Assembly (NCBI GenBank): GCA_910575625.1
Contig: CAJTFD010000001.1
Coordinates: forward strand, 124,001-188,000
Source: Clostridia bacterium
GTDB taxonomy: Bacteria; Bacillota; Clostridia; Lachnospirales; Lachnospiraceae
Reading direction: 5' to 3'
DNA length: 64,000 bases
The stretch's first letter is position 1. Each line of letters opens with the position of its first letter. Made by a program: the position numbers and the translations under genes. A model generated the notes under the pieces. It was given only the letters and a program-made list of their open reading frames with translations. It searched no databases and was not told the origin of the DNA. Positions 43,084-50,566 of the stretch are shown piece by piece.

Positions 43084-46014
43084 TCACTTTTTCCCTTCTG
43101 TCAGATATTTGATATCTGCAAACAGATCTTTTTCTTTCCCGATCATCTCCTCGCCCCCGATCACACAGATGTGGCCCTGGGAGAGGACAGCCTCAAGCGG
43201 CTCGGCCAGCGCGCGGATGTCCTCCGGTGCGGCGTCCAAGATCTGGTCCCGTTCCCTTTGCATCATCTCCTCTGTCACGCCCATAAAATAGGCCGACGTG
43301 GAGATGTTCCCCTTCATCTGGGGCGTCAGCGGCACATCCTTGGAGCTGATCGCGCCGATGATGTATTTGGTCATCGCACGCTCATCCGCCTGGAAATCTC
43401 TCAGATACGCCGGGATCCCCCTGTACACATCCAGCGTCTCCCGCAGATGGGGATCGCGGTAGGAGACGAAAAATGCCTCTCCGTTCCTGCGGAAACCGCT
43501 CATGCATCCATAGGCGCCGCCCTTTACACGCACCTGGCTCCACAGATAATCGTAGCCTAAGATCACCTTCAATATGCTCATAGCCCCGGTGAACCCATAC
43601 CCGGCCTTTCTGAAATTCCCGGCCTGGGCCACATACTGGACCTGACCGGCTGTACAGAACGCCTCGTTGTGCCAGGGATTTTCCCCCTCCCCGGACGACG
43701 CTGGGATGGATATGGTATCCAGGATGCCCTTAAACCGCTCTGTCAGAGCCATCACTTTTTCACGCTCTGCCTCTTCCCCTGTGAAACTGATCTTGAGGTT
43801 TTCCGGGCGGAAGATCAGGTGCATCAGCTCTTTCAGCTTCTCTGTCAGTTCCCCTTTGCGCGCCTCAAAATCCTGCTCCAGCCCCTCCATAAATTTATAA
43901 AAAGCAACCCCTCCGGTCTGCTCCTGGAACCAGCCCATGGGTGAGAAATAGGAGATGGCCCGCTGCACCGCCGTGGAATGGCCCGCGCTTGGCAGACCGG
44001 TCTGCAGCCTGGACTTTAGACGGGCGATGATCTCGTAGAGCCGCTTGGTATCGTCTAAGTTGGACGTGGTCAGGATCTCCTCCATCATCTGGAAGACAAA
44101 CTCCATCTTGGGATAGAGGGCTTTGCTCTTGATGCCAAAGAACGCCACATAGCCGTCCTCCTCGATCAGCCGGTCATGGACCTCCGTGCCGCAGTGGATA
44201 CCGCCGGTGTTCACGTTGATCTCGTTGAACAGTTCCCCGTAGGTGTAGTTCTTGGTGTCCACGTAACCCAATACGGATTTTAAGAGTCCCACGTAAGGGA
44301 TCAGCTCCTGGGGGATCTCTTTTAAGTCGAAGAGGACTGCCAGATACCCGATGCCGTTGGTGTCCACATCGTGGTGGAGGAATAATGTATCGTCGATAAA
44401 ATATTCCTTATTATATAGTTTGGAGGCTTCCCTCTTGATATCGCTCCGTCTCAAGAGCGGGATACTGGCGATGGCTTCCGGCGTTTCCTCCTGTTCCTGG
44501 TAATCCTGCAGGGCTTTCGTTTTCGCCGCCATCTCACAGATCTCCGTCTCGGACATCCTTGCCTTTAAAGCCGCCAGCTTCTCCTCCACTTCCCGGTCGT
44601 TGGCCGCGGCCAGGCCCTTCTTCGGCTTTAAGGTCAGCGATGTGGCATGGGTGTTATCCAACATATAGTTTTGGATCAATTTTTCAAAATGATCCGTGTG
44701 TACATTGGCTTTCATCTCCTGGTAGATGGCCAGCTGTTTAAATTCCGCGAACGGCTCATCGTCGTCATACAGCCAGCTGCTGAAGGCTTCCAGACCATAC
44801 ATCAGCCCCTTCGGATAAGAAGAAAAATCCGCCTCCCGGAAACGAAATTCAAAGTAATTGATCCCCGCCTCCAGGGATTTTTTGTCCAGGCCATTTTTCG
44901 CCAGATCGGACAAGGTATCCCGGATCACCTGGATAAAACGCTCTTTGTCACTCTCCCTGGCGTTTTTCGCCACGATGGAGAAATACGGCTGGCAGATCCC
45001 ATCGTCAAAGCTCCCGTAGATATCCTTTCCGATCCCCGCGTCCAGCAGAGCTTTTTTCAAAGGCGCACCCGGGGAATTCAACAAGGCATAGTCCAGGATC
45101 AAAAACGACATACATAAAGAGATATCCAGACTGCTGCCGATGACCATATTATAAGAAAGATATGTGCCGTCCTCCTCATCTTCATTGTCCAAGATCGGAT
45201 AATACCGCTCCAGGTCTTTTGCCTTTTCAAAAGGCTTTTGCCAAGGGATCTGGGAGTCCACTGTGATCTGGTCGAATCTGGATAAGTATTCCTTATCGAT
45301 AAAATCCAGTTTTTCCGCCATGTCCATATCTCCATATAGATAGATATAGCTGTTGGACGGATGGTAATACTGCCTGTGGAAATCCAAAAACTGCTCATAA
45401 GTCAGCTCCGGGATCACCTTCGGGTCCCCGCCGGACTCCACACCGTAGGGTGTATCCGGGAACAGGGAGTTTAAGATCTCCCGGTCCAGGACCTCATCCG
45501 CCGAGGAGAATACGCCTTTCATCTCGTTGTAGACCACGCCGTTGTAGGTGATCGCATCGTCCGGATCATTTAGCTGGTAGTTCCAGCCCTCCTGGCGGAA
45601 GATTTCCTCGTGTTTGTAGATATTCGGGAAGAATACCGCATCCAAGTATACGTGCATCAGATTCTGGAAATCCTGCGAGTTGCAGCTGGCCACCGGGTAC
45701 ACGGTCTTATCCGAATAGGTCATGGCGTTTAAAAAAGTATTCAGCGAGCCCTTGGACAATTCCACGAACGGGTCTTTTAAGGGAAACTTTTCTGAGCCGC
45801 ACAGCACGCTGTGTTCTAAGATGTGCGCCACCCCGGTGCTGTCCTTGGGCGGTGTGCGGAAGCCTATATAGAATACTTTGTTGTCGTCGTCATTTTCCAC
45901 CAGCATCACCCGGGCGCCGCTCTTTTTGTGGCGGAGGAGCACTCCGTGGGAACGGACGTCGCTTATGTCCTCCTCCTTTACCAGTTCGTAGGCTGGTATC
46001 TTGTCTTTATCCAT
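43084..46014 (-). CDS. M16C metalloprotease (PreP/presequence-protease-like)
   Basis: 976 residues from the ATG at 46014, which follows GGAGACGAG; nineteen upstream in-frame codons lack an SD. The inverted zinc motif HxxEH is in STGVAHILEHSVLCGS with the distal Glu in NAMTYSDKTVYPVA-flanked helix. The four-domain clam-shell length matches M16C enzymes that degrade unstructured peptides in a closed chamber. It heads the M16C-era-recO-dipeptidase unit and has its own extended -10 promoter. Confidence 0.9.
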   Translation of the reverse strand: MDKDKIPAYELVKEEDISDVRSHGVLLRHKKSGARVMLVENDDDNKVFYIGFRTPPKDSTGVAHILEHSVLCGSEKFPLKDPFVELSKGSLNTFLNAMTYSDKTVYPVASCNSQDFQNLMHVYLDAVFFPNIYKHEEIFRQEGWNYQLNDPDDAITYNGVVYNEMKGVFSSADEVLDREILNSLFPDTPYGVESGGDPKVIPELTYEQFLDFHRQYYHPSNSYIYLYGDMDMAEKLDFIDKEYLSRFDQITVDSQIPWQKPFEKAKDLERYYPILDNEDEEDGTYLSYNMVIGSSLDISLCMSFLILDYALLNSPGAPLKKALLDAGIGKDIYGSFDDGICQPYFSIVAKNARESDKERFIQVIRDTLSDLAKNGLDKKSLEAGINYFEFRFREADFSSYPKGLMYGLEAFSSWLYDDDEPFAEFKQLAIYQEMKANVHTDHFEKLIQNYMLDNTHATSLTLKPKKGLAAANDREVEEKLAALKARMSETEICEMAAKTKALQDYQEQEETPEAIASIPLLRRSDIKREASKLYNKEYFIDDTLFLHHDVDTNGIGYLAVLFDLKEIPQELIPYVGLLKSVLGYVDTKNYTYGELFNEINVNTGGIHCGTEVHDRLIEEDGYVAFFGIKSKALYPKMEFVFQMMEEILTTSNLDDTKRLYEIIARLKSRLQTGLPSAGHSTAVQRAISYFSPMGWFQEQTGGVAFYKFMEGLEQDFEARKGELTEKLKELMHLIFRPENLKISFTGEEAEREKVMALTERFKGILDTISIPASSGEGENPWHNEAFCTAGQVQYVAQAGNFRKAGYGFTGAMSILKVILGYDYLWSQVRVKGGAYGCMSGFRRNGEAFFVSYRDPHLRETLDVYRGIPAYLRDFQADERAMTKYIIGAISSKDVPLTPQMKGNISTSAYFMGVTEEMMQRERDQILDAAPEDIRALAEPLEAVLSQGHICVIGGEEMIGKEKDLFADIKYLTEGKK

Positions 46015-46070
46015 TTTCTCGTCTCCATTTCTTATATCCGTGATCAATCTTCTAAATGATATATTACCCA

Positions 46071-46099
46071 ATTATAGCAAACTTTAACTGGGCTTGCAA
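46071..46099 (-). promoter_or_regulatory. Promoter of the M16C-era-recO unit (shared sequence with 51718-51746)
   Basis: On the minus strand TTGCAA (46099-46094), 17 bases, TATAAT (46076-46071), with TGC before the -10. The whole stretch of about 37 bases, including spacer and flanks, is nearly identical to the promoter of glf (three mismatches). Confidence 0.8.
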
Positions 46100-46113
46100 T
46101 TCCTTCAGGCAAC

Positions 46114-46146
46114 ATCAAAATAAAGCCCTGCCTTTCGACAGAGCTT
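46114..46146 (-). terminator. Terminator after the unknown gene at 46235-46945
   Basis: AAGCTCTGTC-gaaa-GGCAGGGCTT followed by TATTTTG on the minus strand. A sister hairpin with nearly the same arms lies at 49913-49938, and a partial third copy at 49799-49818. Confidence 0.7.
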
Positions 46147-46234
46147 CGCAAACATTTTGATCCCGAACATTTATAAACCGTATATCGGGGAGCGGACAAG
46201 ATCTGTGATCCCCCGACGTATGGACGATCCTCAA

Positions 46235-46945
46235 TCAAATAAGATCCAACAGCTGGAAAATACCCGTAAACCTGTCCGCCCAGGCGCTTTTATATAAAAT
46301 ATCATCCCGCATCTGGAATAACTGATCCTGCCCCATCATCACTTGATCTTTCAGCCAGCCCATCATCAGATCCAGGTCCTTCTTAAAGGCTGCGATATTT
46401 TCCATCAGGTTCCCAGAGTGATCCATCGCGCCGAATGTCTCATTATCTCCCATCGTATACCAGGTCGTGACCGGACTGCTCGGGAGTTTTGCCACACACT
46501 GGGAAGCGATATCCCTGGCGGATATCACATTCATATCCGAAAGATCCGCCATCAGGTTCCAATAACTCTCCTCATCCATATGGGAGAGATCGTAGACCGA
46601 CCGCAGATGCTCGATCTGGTCTTCCGTCAGAGAAGACGTCCCATCTGCATCCCAGTTGATCGGCGTCCTCGTCGCCACGCCTCCCGGAGGCAGCGCAGAG
46701 GCAGCATTTTTCTGTCTTTCTATATACTCGTCGTAGATCTCATCCAAAGACCTGTCTGCTTTTTTTGCAGAAGATCCATCCTTCTTCTCTGAAAGCGCAT
46801 CCAGATCCACTGAAAACGTGGGACCTGCGGCCGTTTTCTTCTGCTGCTGCCCGTTCAGGCTAAAAACAGGACCGGACCGGGATCCGCGTGAGAAAGCTCC
46901 CATCCTTGTATACTGCATAGACGGAGCGCCAAACGATACATCCAT
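46235..46945 (-). CDS. Unknown soluble protein
   Basis: 236 residues, not recognised. There is no signal peptide and no membrane helix. The first ~95 residues are polar and probably disordered (MDVSFGAPSMQYTRMGAFSR), followed by a basic-acidic helix with SLDEIYDEYIERQ. The second half is helical, with LTEDQIEHLRSVYDLSHMD and MSDMNVISAR-like LSDMNVISARDIASQC. Some clostridial proteins of this style sit near motility genes, but nothing here proves such a role. It has its own promoter and terminator, so it is a single-gene unit. Confidence 0.7.
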   Translation of the reverse strand: MDVSFGAPSMQYTRMGAFSRGSRSGPVFSLNGQQQKKTAAGPTFSVDLDALSEKKDGSSAKKADRSLDEIYDEYIERQKNAASALPPGGVATRTPINWDADGTSSLTEDQIEHLRSVYDLSHMDEESYWNLMADLSDMNVISARDIASQCVAKLPSSPVTTWYTMGDNETFGAMDHSGNLMENIAAFKKDLDLMMGWLKDQVMMGQDQLFQMRDDILYKSAWADRFTGIFQLLDLI

Positions 46946-47039
46946 ACCTATCTTCCTTTCCGAACCTCCATGCGTCTGATAACTCCATATAAAAGTCTGT
47001 CAAGCACATTTGGTATCTTTACATATTTATGATGTATTT

Positions 47040-47068
47040 ATAATACTATATTAATATCATATTGTCAA
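47040..47068 (-). promoter_or_regulatory. Promoter of the unknown gene at 46235-46945
   Basis: On the minus strand TTGACA (47068-47063), 17 bases, TATTAT (47045-47040), about 95 bases before the ATG. The leader holds a second TTGACA without a matching -10. Confidence 0.7.
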
Positions 47069-47151
47069 TACATTATTTTGTTTTATACAGCGGTCACTGC
47101 AGATATCCTATCCTGTCCTGTGTTTCAATATATGATCACTGCAAATAATTG

Positions 47152-47181
47152 TTGAAATTTTTGCATCATTTATGGTATATT
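47152..47181 (+). promoter_or_regulatory. Promoter of the toxin-antitoxin pair
   Basis: TTGAAA (47152-47157), 18 bases, TATATT (47176-47181). The leader of about 90 bases contains a 9-codon open frame with a strong ribosome binding site. Confidence 0.6.
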
Positions 47182-47203
47182 CTTACATAAGGGAGGCGGT
47201 GAA

Positions 47204-47233
47204 ATGTCTATCGATCGCTATCGGGAAGGTTGA
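47204..47233 (+). CDS. Nine-codon leader open frame before the antitoxin
   Basis: ATG at 47204 is preceded by GGGAGGCGGTG at ideal distance and reads MSIDRYREG before TGA. It ends 47 bases before the antitoxin ATG. It may be a translated leader peptide or the residual start of a lost gene. Only the SD and promoter support it. Confidence 0.4.
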   Translation: MSIDRYREG

Positions 47234-47280
47234 GAAAGATTGACCCTTGGCAACATTTTAACGCATTGGAGAACTAAAAT

Positions 47281-47496
47281 ATGAGTGATAAAGAAAAGAT
47301 CATCCAATTACTGGATCATATACCCGGCTATAAAATGGGATATGTCCTAGCTTATGTACAAGGTATAACAGCAGATGAAGAGGCAGATGATGCTTTTTGC
47401 CAAAAAATGCTCGAAGAATATGAAAACGATATTGACCCCGAAAAAGATAAGGAATATACGTTGGAAGAATGTAAAAAAGAATGGGGAATAAACTGA
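47281..47496 (+). CDS. Putative antitoxin of a RelE-type module
   Basis: 71-residue acidic protein (MSDKEKIIQLLDHIPGYKMG), helical, ending in YTLEECKKEWGIN. It overlaps the RelE-type toxin gene by 16 bases, the common antitoxin-first order. It does not show an obvious DNA-binding fold; the C-terminal acidic segment would fit binding in the toxin groove. Called as antitoxin by context. GGAGAA precedes the ATG. Confidence 0.72.
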   Translation: MSDKEKIIQLLDHIPGYKMGYVLAYVQGITADEEADDAFCQKMLEEYENDIDPEKDKEYTLEECKKEWGIN

Positions 47497-47747
47497 TATA
47501 CCAAATCATCATCAAGAAAAGAGCCAAAAAATATATTGACAAGCTCCCGATGAATGAACGAAAAAGAATAGTATATGCTATCGAACGATTACCCAACGGC
47601 GACGACATCAAAAAATTAAAAGGACACGATGATCTGCTACGACTTCGGGTTGGCGATCACAGGATCATATATACTGTCGACAACGGAAAGTGCATCGTCT
47701 ATGTTATTGGCGCTGGTAATCGCGGAGAAATCTACAATAAATATTAA
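47481..47747 (+). CDS. RelE/ParE-family toxin
   Basis: 88 residues with the RelE fold pattern: YQIIIKKRAKKYIDKLP, then IERLPNGDDIKKLKGHDDLL, and LRVGDHRIIYTVDNGKCIVY near the end, with conserved Arg and basic residues used for ribosome-dependent mRNA cleavage. It overlaps its antitoxin gene. It is lower in G+C than its neighbours and lies next to MITE remnants, suggesting acquisition. Confidence 0.85.
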   Translation: MGNKLIYQIIIKKRAKKYIDKLPMNERKRIVYAIERLPNGDDIKKLKGHDDLLRLRVGDHRIIYTVDNGKCIVYVIGAGNRGEIYNKY

Positions 47748-47777
47748 ATACGCACCCTGACAATACAATATTTATCC

Positions 47778-47961
47778 GAGAGTGTCCGATCATGTGTGTA
47801 AGTCCTCTGGACTGCCATCATGGATTTTATCAAAATACCAAAAGCCCGTAAAAGCCAAAACCCTTGCCTTAACTGGCTTCCGGCATTTTGAGTACGGTGA
47901 TCGAGCAGTCCAAAGGGAATTTTAAGACAACTTATTTGCACAGATCTTATGACACACTCCC
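47778..47961. mobile_element. MITE-like remnant with IS256-like ends
   Basis: About 184 bases with imperfect inverted ends: GAGAGTGTCCGATCATGTGTG at the left, and GGGAGTGTGTCATAAGATCTG as complement of the right end, with a second inverted pair GGACTGC further in. The GTGT...TGTGTAA style resembles IS256-family ends. No transposase frame is present. Confidence 0.5.
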
Positions 47962-47986
47962 TGTATTTCAATATATGATAAAAGCC

Positions 47987-48003
47987 TAGAGTGTGTCTGA
48001 AAA
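47987..48003. repeat. Solo end of the 33954-type MITE
   Basis: TAGAGTGTGTCTGAAAA is identical over 17 bases to the left end of the element at 33954-34116. No partner end was found within 300 bases, so this is a remnant or a truncated copy abutting the M56 gene. Confidence 0.6.
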
Positions 48004-48051
48004 AAAGTTATCGATAATATAACAACCATCAATATGATCCTTATTTTTTAC

Positions 48052-49257
48052 TCACTTCTCAACCTCCTCATATATCGGTAGATCTTTAAATACCGGCTCG
48101 ATCATTTCCCTGTTTTCATATGTATGACAATAACGCCCATCCAGATACAGATCGTATCCCGTACCATTTCTGATAAAATAGGAATTATCACGGACTAAAG
48201 TAAACACTTCATTGCCCTCCTCATCATAATGGGGCCTACGCAGCGGCTCAAATACAAACGTAAACGACAATAAAAATATGACCAGACTGATCACCATACT
48301 CTTCCACGTATAACCGCTGCATTTTGGATCAATGATCAGGTGGAATCTCTGCAGGACATCCCTTTTCCCTCCCCGGATCCCCAGCGCGTGTACGGACATC
48401 TTCTCCCTTCTGTTCATGCGCGCATGTTCCGCCGTCTTCTTGATACATTCCAGGTAACAGACCCTCTCTTCTGGCTCCAATGCCCTTGTGATCTGATGAT
48501 CCACCAGCAATTCCTGCGCCTGGGCTGTCACTTTCGGAAAAAGCCGAAAGATGACCGGATTCCACCAATGCACCGCCGCCAGGAGACTGCACAGTTCCTT
48601 CCACAGATGATCCTTATGTTTTACATGGAGGAGTTCATGGCGGAAGATAAAATACAGTTCCTCGCTGCTGTACGCCACACCCGGCAGGATGATCACCGGC
48701 CTGCGCATCCCAAAGACCGCCGCCGTCCCCAAAAGGTCCGACTCCACGACCGTACATCTGTCCCTTTTCCCTGGAAAGATCTCCTCATATACCCTGGCAT
48801 AGACAGCCTTTGTCCCGCCATCCTCCACCCTTGGCAGCTCCAGCAGCCTCTTTCTCAACGAAAGATGACCCGAAACATACCTCCACAAGTACACGACAGC
48901 TCCCGCCGCCCATACCGTCCCCAGGATCATACGCAGGGTAACGGATATCCCACACACCGAAAACAACGGCTGCCGCAGCAGATCCACCCAAAAAGGCAGT
49001 ATCCGGGCGGAATAAAAACTCCTCGTCAGATGAACGGTCCTCTCCATTGTCCCATACGGCGTCTCATACATTTTCCCACAAAAGTCAACAGACAGACAAC
49101 CTCTCACCAACACCAAGAGGATGCAAAAATACAAACAGACAACCCCGAACCGGGACAGCAGCCTGTTGTTCTGCAGTAAAAAGTACAGCAGGATGACCAA
49201 AACACTGACCGCTATCGACGATGCAAAAAAAGCTGACCATGAACACACCAAAGACAT
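48052..49257 (-). CDS. M56 metallopeptidase, BlaR1/MecR1-like, with short sensor tail
   Basis: About 401 residues with four membrane helices (two near the N-terminus, one near 105, one near 305) and a zinc peptidase motif HELLHVKHKDH around residue 205. BlaR1-type proteins cleave a BlaI-type repressor after sensing. Here the extracellular C-terminal part is only about 75 residues (FEPLRRPHYDEEGNEVFTLV) and lacks any penicillin-binding domain, so it senses something other than covalent beta-lactam. It follows the BlaI-like gene by 28 bases. The start is uncertain: GGAGGTGAT reads into the ATG, so a TTG or GTG a few codons later may be used. Confidence 0.85.
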   Translation of the reverse strand: MSLVCSWSAFFASSIAVSVLVILLYFLLQNNRLLSRFGVVCLYFCILLVLVRGCLSVDFCGKMYETPYGTMERTVHLTRSFYSARILPFWVDLLRQPLFSVCGISVTLRMILGTVWAAGAVVYLWRYVSGHLSLRKRLLELPRVEDGGTKAVYARVYEEIFPGKRDRCTVVESDLLGTAAVFGMRRPVIILPGVAYSSEELYFIFRHELLHVKHKDHLWKELCSLLAAVHWWNPVIFRLFPKVTAQAQELLVDHQITRALEPEERVCYLECIKKTAEHARMNRREKMSVHALGIRGGKRDVLQRFHLIIDPKCSGYTWKSMVISLVIFLLSFTFVFEPLRRPHYDEEGNEVFTLVRDNSYFIRNGTGYDLYLDGRYCHTYENREMIEPVFKDLPIYEEVEK

Positions 49258-49285
49258 CACCTCCCACTCGCCACTGCCTAAAGTT

Positions 49286-49687
49286 CTAGTTCCCGCGTTC
49301 CTTATACTGCCGGATCATCTCTTCCATCTGCCCGATCATATCCTCCAGCTCCCCGTCCGTACCCCCTGTATCGATGAGAGCAGACAGATAGGTGAACAGA
49401 CCCTTTTTCACACTGGGACTCTCCACAAGATCGTCCATGATCTTCTTCTGCTCATCGTATGCCTGCTTTGTGATCACAGGCGCATAGGCTTTGCCCGTCC
49501 TGGTCTTTGTCTTCACAATGGAGTCCACCTGCAGATACCCTTTCTCCTGTAAGATCACCAACACTTTGGCCACCGTGTTGCGTTTCAGTTCGGGATACGT
49601 GCGCAAGATCTCCGACAGGCCACATGGGTGTCCGATCTCCCAGATGGCGTACATGATCTCCTCCTCTTTTGGAAAAAGAAGCTGCAT
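49286..49687 (-). CDS. BlaI/MecI-family transcriptional repressor
   Basis: 133 residues; the winged helix is in EEEIMYAIWEIGHPCGLSEI and ELKRNTVAKVLVILQEKGYL, and the C-terminal helices give dimerisation. The family represses its own operon until cleaved by the M56 partner. GGGGGGTGAAAGA precedes the ATG at 49687. An operator-like GTATTgTAAATAC overlaps its -35. Confidence 0.9.
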   Translation of the reverse strand: MQLLFPKEEEIMYAIWEIGHPCGLSEILRTYPELKRNTVAKVLVILQEKGYLQVDSIVKTKTRTGKAYAPVITKQAYDEQKKIMDDLVESPSVKKGLFTYLSALIDTGGTDGELEDMIGQMEEMIRQYKERGN

Positions 49688-49735
49688 TCTTTCACCCCCC
49701 CCTTAAAAATATTTGCATCTTTTTACAGTGCATTT

Positions 49736-49764
49736 ATTTTACCACATCATTATCGTATTGTAAA
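49736..49764 (-). promoter_or_regulatory. Promoter of the BlaI/M56 pair
   Basis: On the minus strand TTTACA (49764-49759), 17 bases, TAAAAT (49741-49736). Confidence 0.72.
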
Positions 49765-49767
49765 TAC
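49755..49767. promoter_or_regulatory. Candidate BlaI-type operator
   Basis: GTATTGTAAATAC is an imperfect 13-bp palindrome overlapping the -35 box; it contains the TGTA core seen in BlaI boxes (TACAnnTGTA class). Confidence 0.5.
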
Positions 49768-49798
49768 ACTATTTCATCCCATCTGCGGCGCAGGACAG

Positions 49799-49885
49799 AT
49801 AAAGCCCTGCCTTTTTGCAAGTAGCCGGAAATAAATTCCGTCTACTTGATTCCAGTTCGAGGGCACAGCCCTTCGAGCACCCATG
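49799..49885. repeat. Hairpin-rich spacer between blaI promoter and the unknown gene at 49949
   Basis: A partial copy of the AAAGCCCTGCC terminator repeat, then CAAGTAG-c-CGGAA/TTCCG-t-CTACTTG (49818-49848), then an imperfect TTCGAGGGC/GCCCTTCGAG stem. No gene is visible in this stretch of about 180 bases. Confidence 0.5.
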
Positions 49886-49912
49886 ACCAAACGACACTTT
49901 ATCTACAGTCTG

Positions 49913-49938
49913 AAAGCCCTGCCTTTTGGCAGAGCTTT
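49913..49938 (-). terminator. Terminator-like hairpin after the glf operon
   Basis: AAAGCTCTGCC-aaaa-GGCAGGGCTTT on the minus strand, 11 bases after the stop of the gene at 49949. The U-tract is short. It shares its arms with the hairpin at 46114-46146. Confidence 0.6.
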
Positions 49939-49948
49939 ACAAACATCT

Positions 49949-50566
49949 TCATCCCTGATCGATCATCCTCTGCAGATACGCGCTCTGCGCCGGGATCATA
50001 TCGTCAAACGCCTCCTTGGCCGCCTGGCGGAACAGTCCCAGTTCCGCCTCCACCTGCGCAAACCGCACGCCCACATACAGGCTCTCATAGATATCCCGGG
50101 CGATCTTCTCCTGCACACTTCCCTCTTTCATCGGGACCATCCCCAAGATCGTGGAGGAATAATTCCGGTCTGAGGAGCAGATCCGCAGATACACACAGGC
50201 CCCATGGTAGAATTCCCGGTACAAAAGGTCCTTCGTCTCCTGCCCCTCCTCCATGAGCTGCCGGATCTCAAGCTCATCCAGGAGTTTGTACACGTCCTTC
50301 TTCGCGCCCCGCCCGCCGAAAAAACTGTTGACATACTGGGCCGCAAATTTCAGGGACATCCACAGCTTGATATAGCCGTCCGTCCACTGCTGCTCCCGCG
50401 AGCGGGGGAACTTTTTATAGCGCAGCTCCCACAGCCGTTTCCGGATACGGTTTTCTTCTGTGTCCTCTCTCTCCAGCGCTTCCAAAAGGAGCGTCTGCCG
50501 TCTCCCCGGATCCGTCTCCTGGTAATAGCTTTCTGGAAAATCCTGTCTCTTCTCGATCATCTTCAT
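49949..50566 (-). CDS. Unknown helical protein coupled to glf
   Basis: 205 residues, not assigned. It is mostly alpha-helical and charged, with no signal peptide or membrane helix. Noticeable segments are RQTLLLEALEREDTEENRIR and KLWELRYKKF-like KRLWELRYKKFPRSREQQWT, and a conserved-looking FGGRGAKKDVYKLLDELE. Its ATG overlaps the glf stop (ATGA), so it is made together with UDP-galactopyranose mutase. This suggests a link with galactofuranose or cell-surface glycan metabolism, without direct evidence. Confidence 0.75.
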   Translation of the reverse strand: MKMIEKRQDFPESYYQETDPGRRQTLLLEALEREDTEENRIRKRLWELRYKKFPRSREQQWTDGYIKLWMSLKFAAQYVNSFFGGRGAKKDVYKLLDELEIRQLMEEGQETKDLLYREFYHGACVYLRICSSDRNYSSTILGMVPMKEGSVQEKIARDIYESLYVGVRFAQVEAELGLFRQAAKEAFDDMIPAQSAYLQRMIDQG

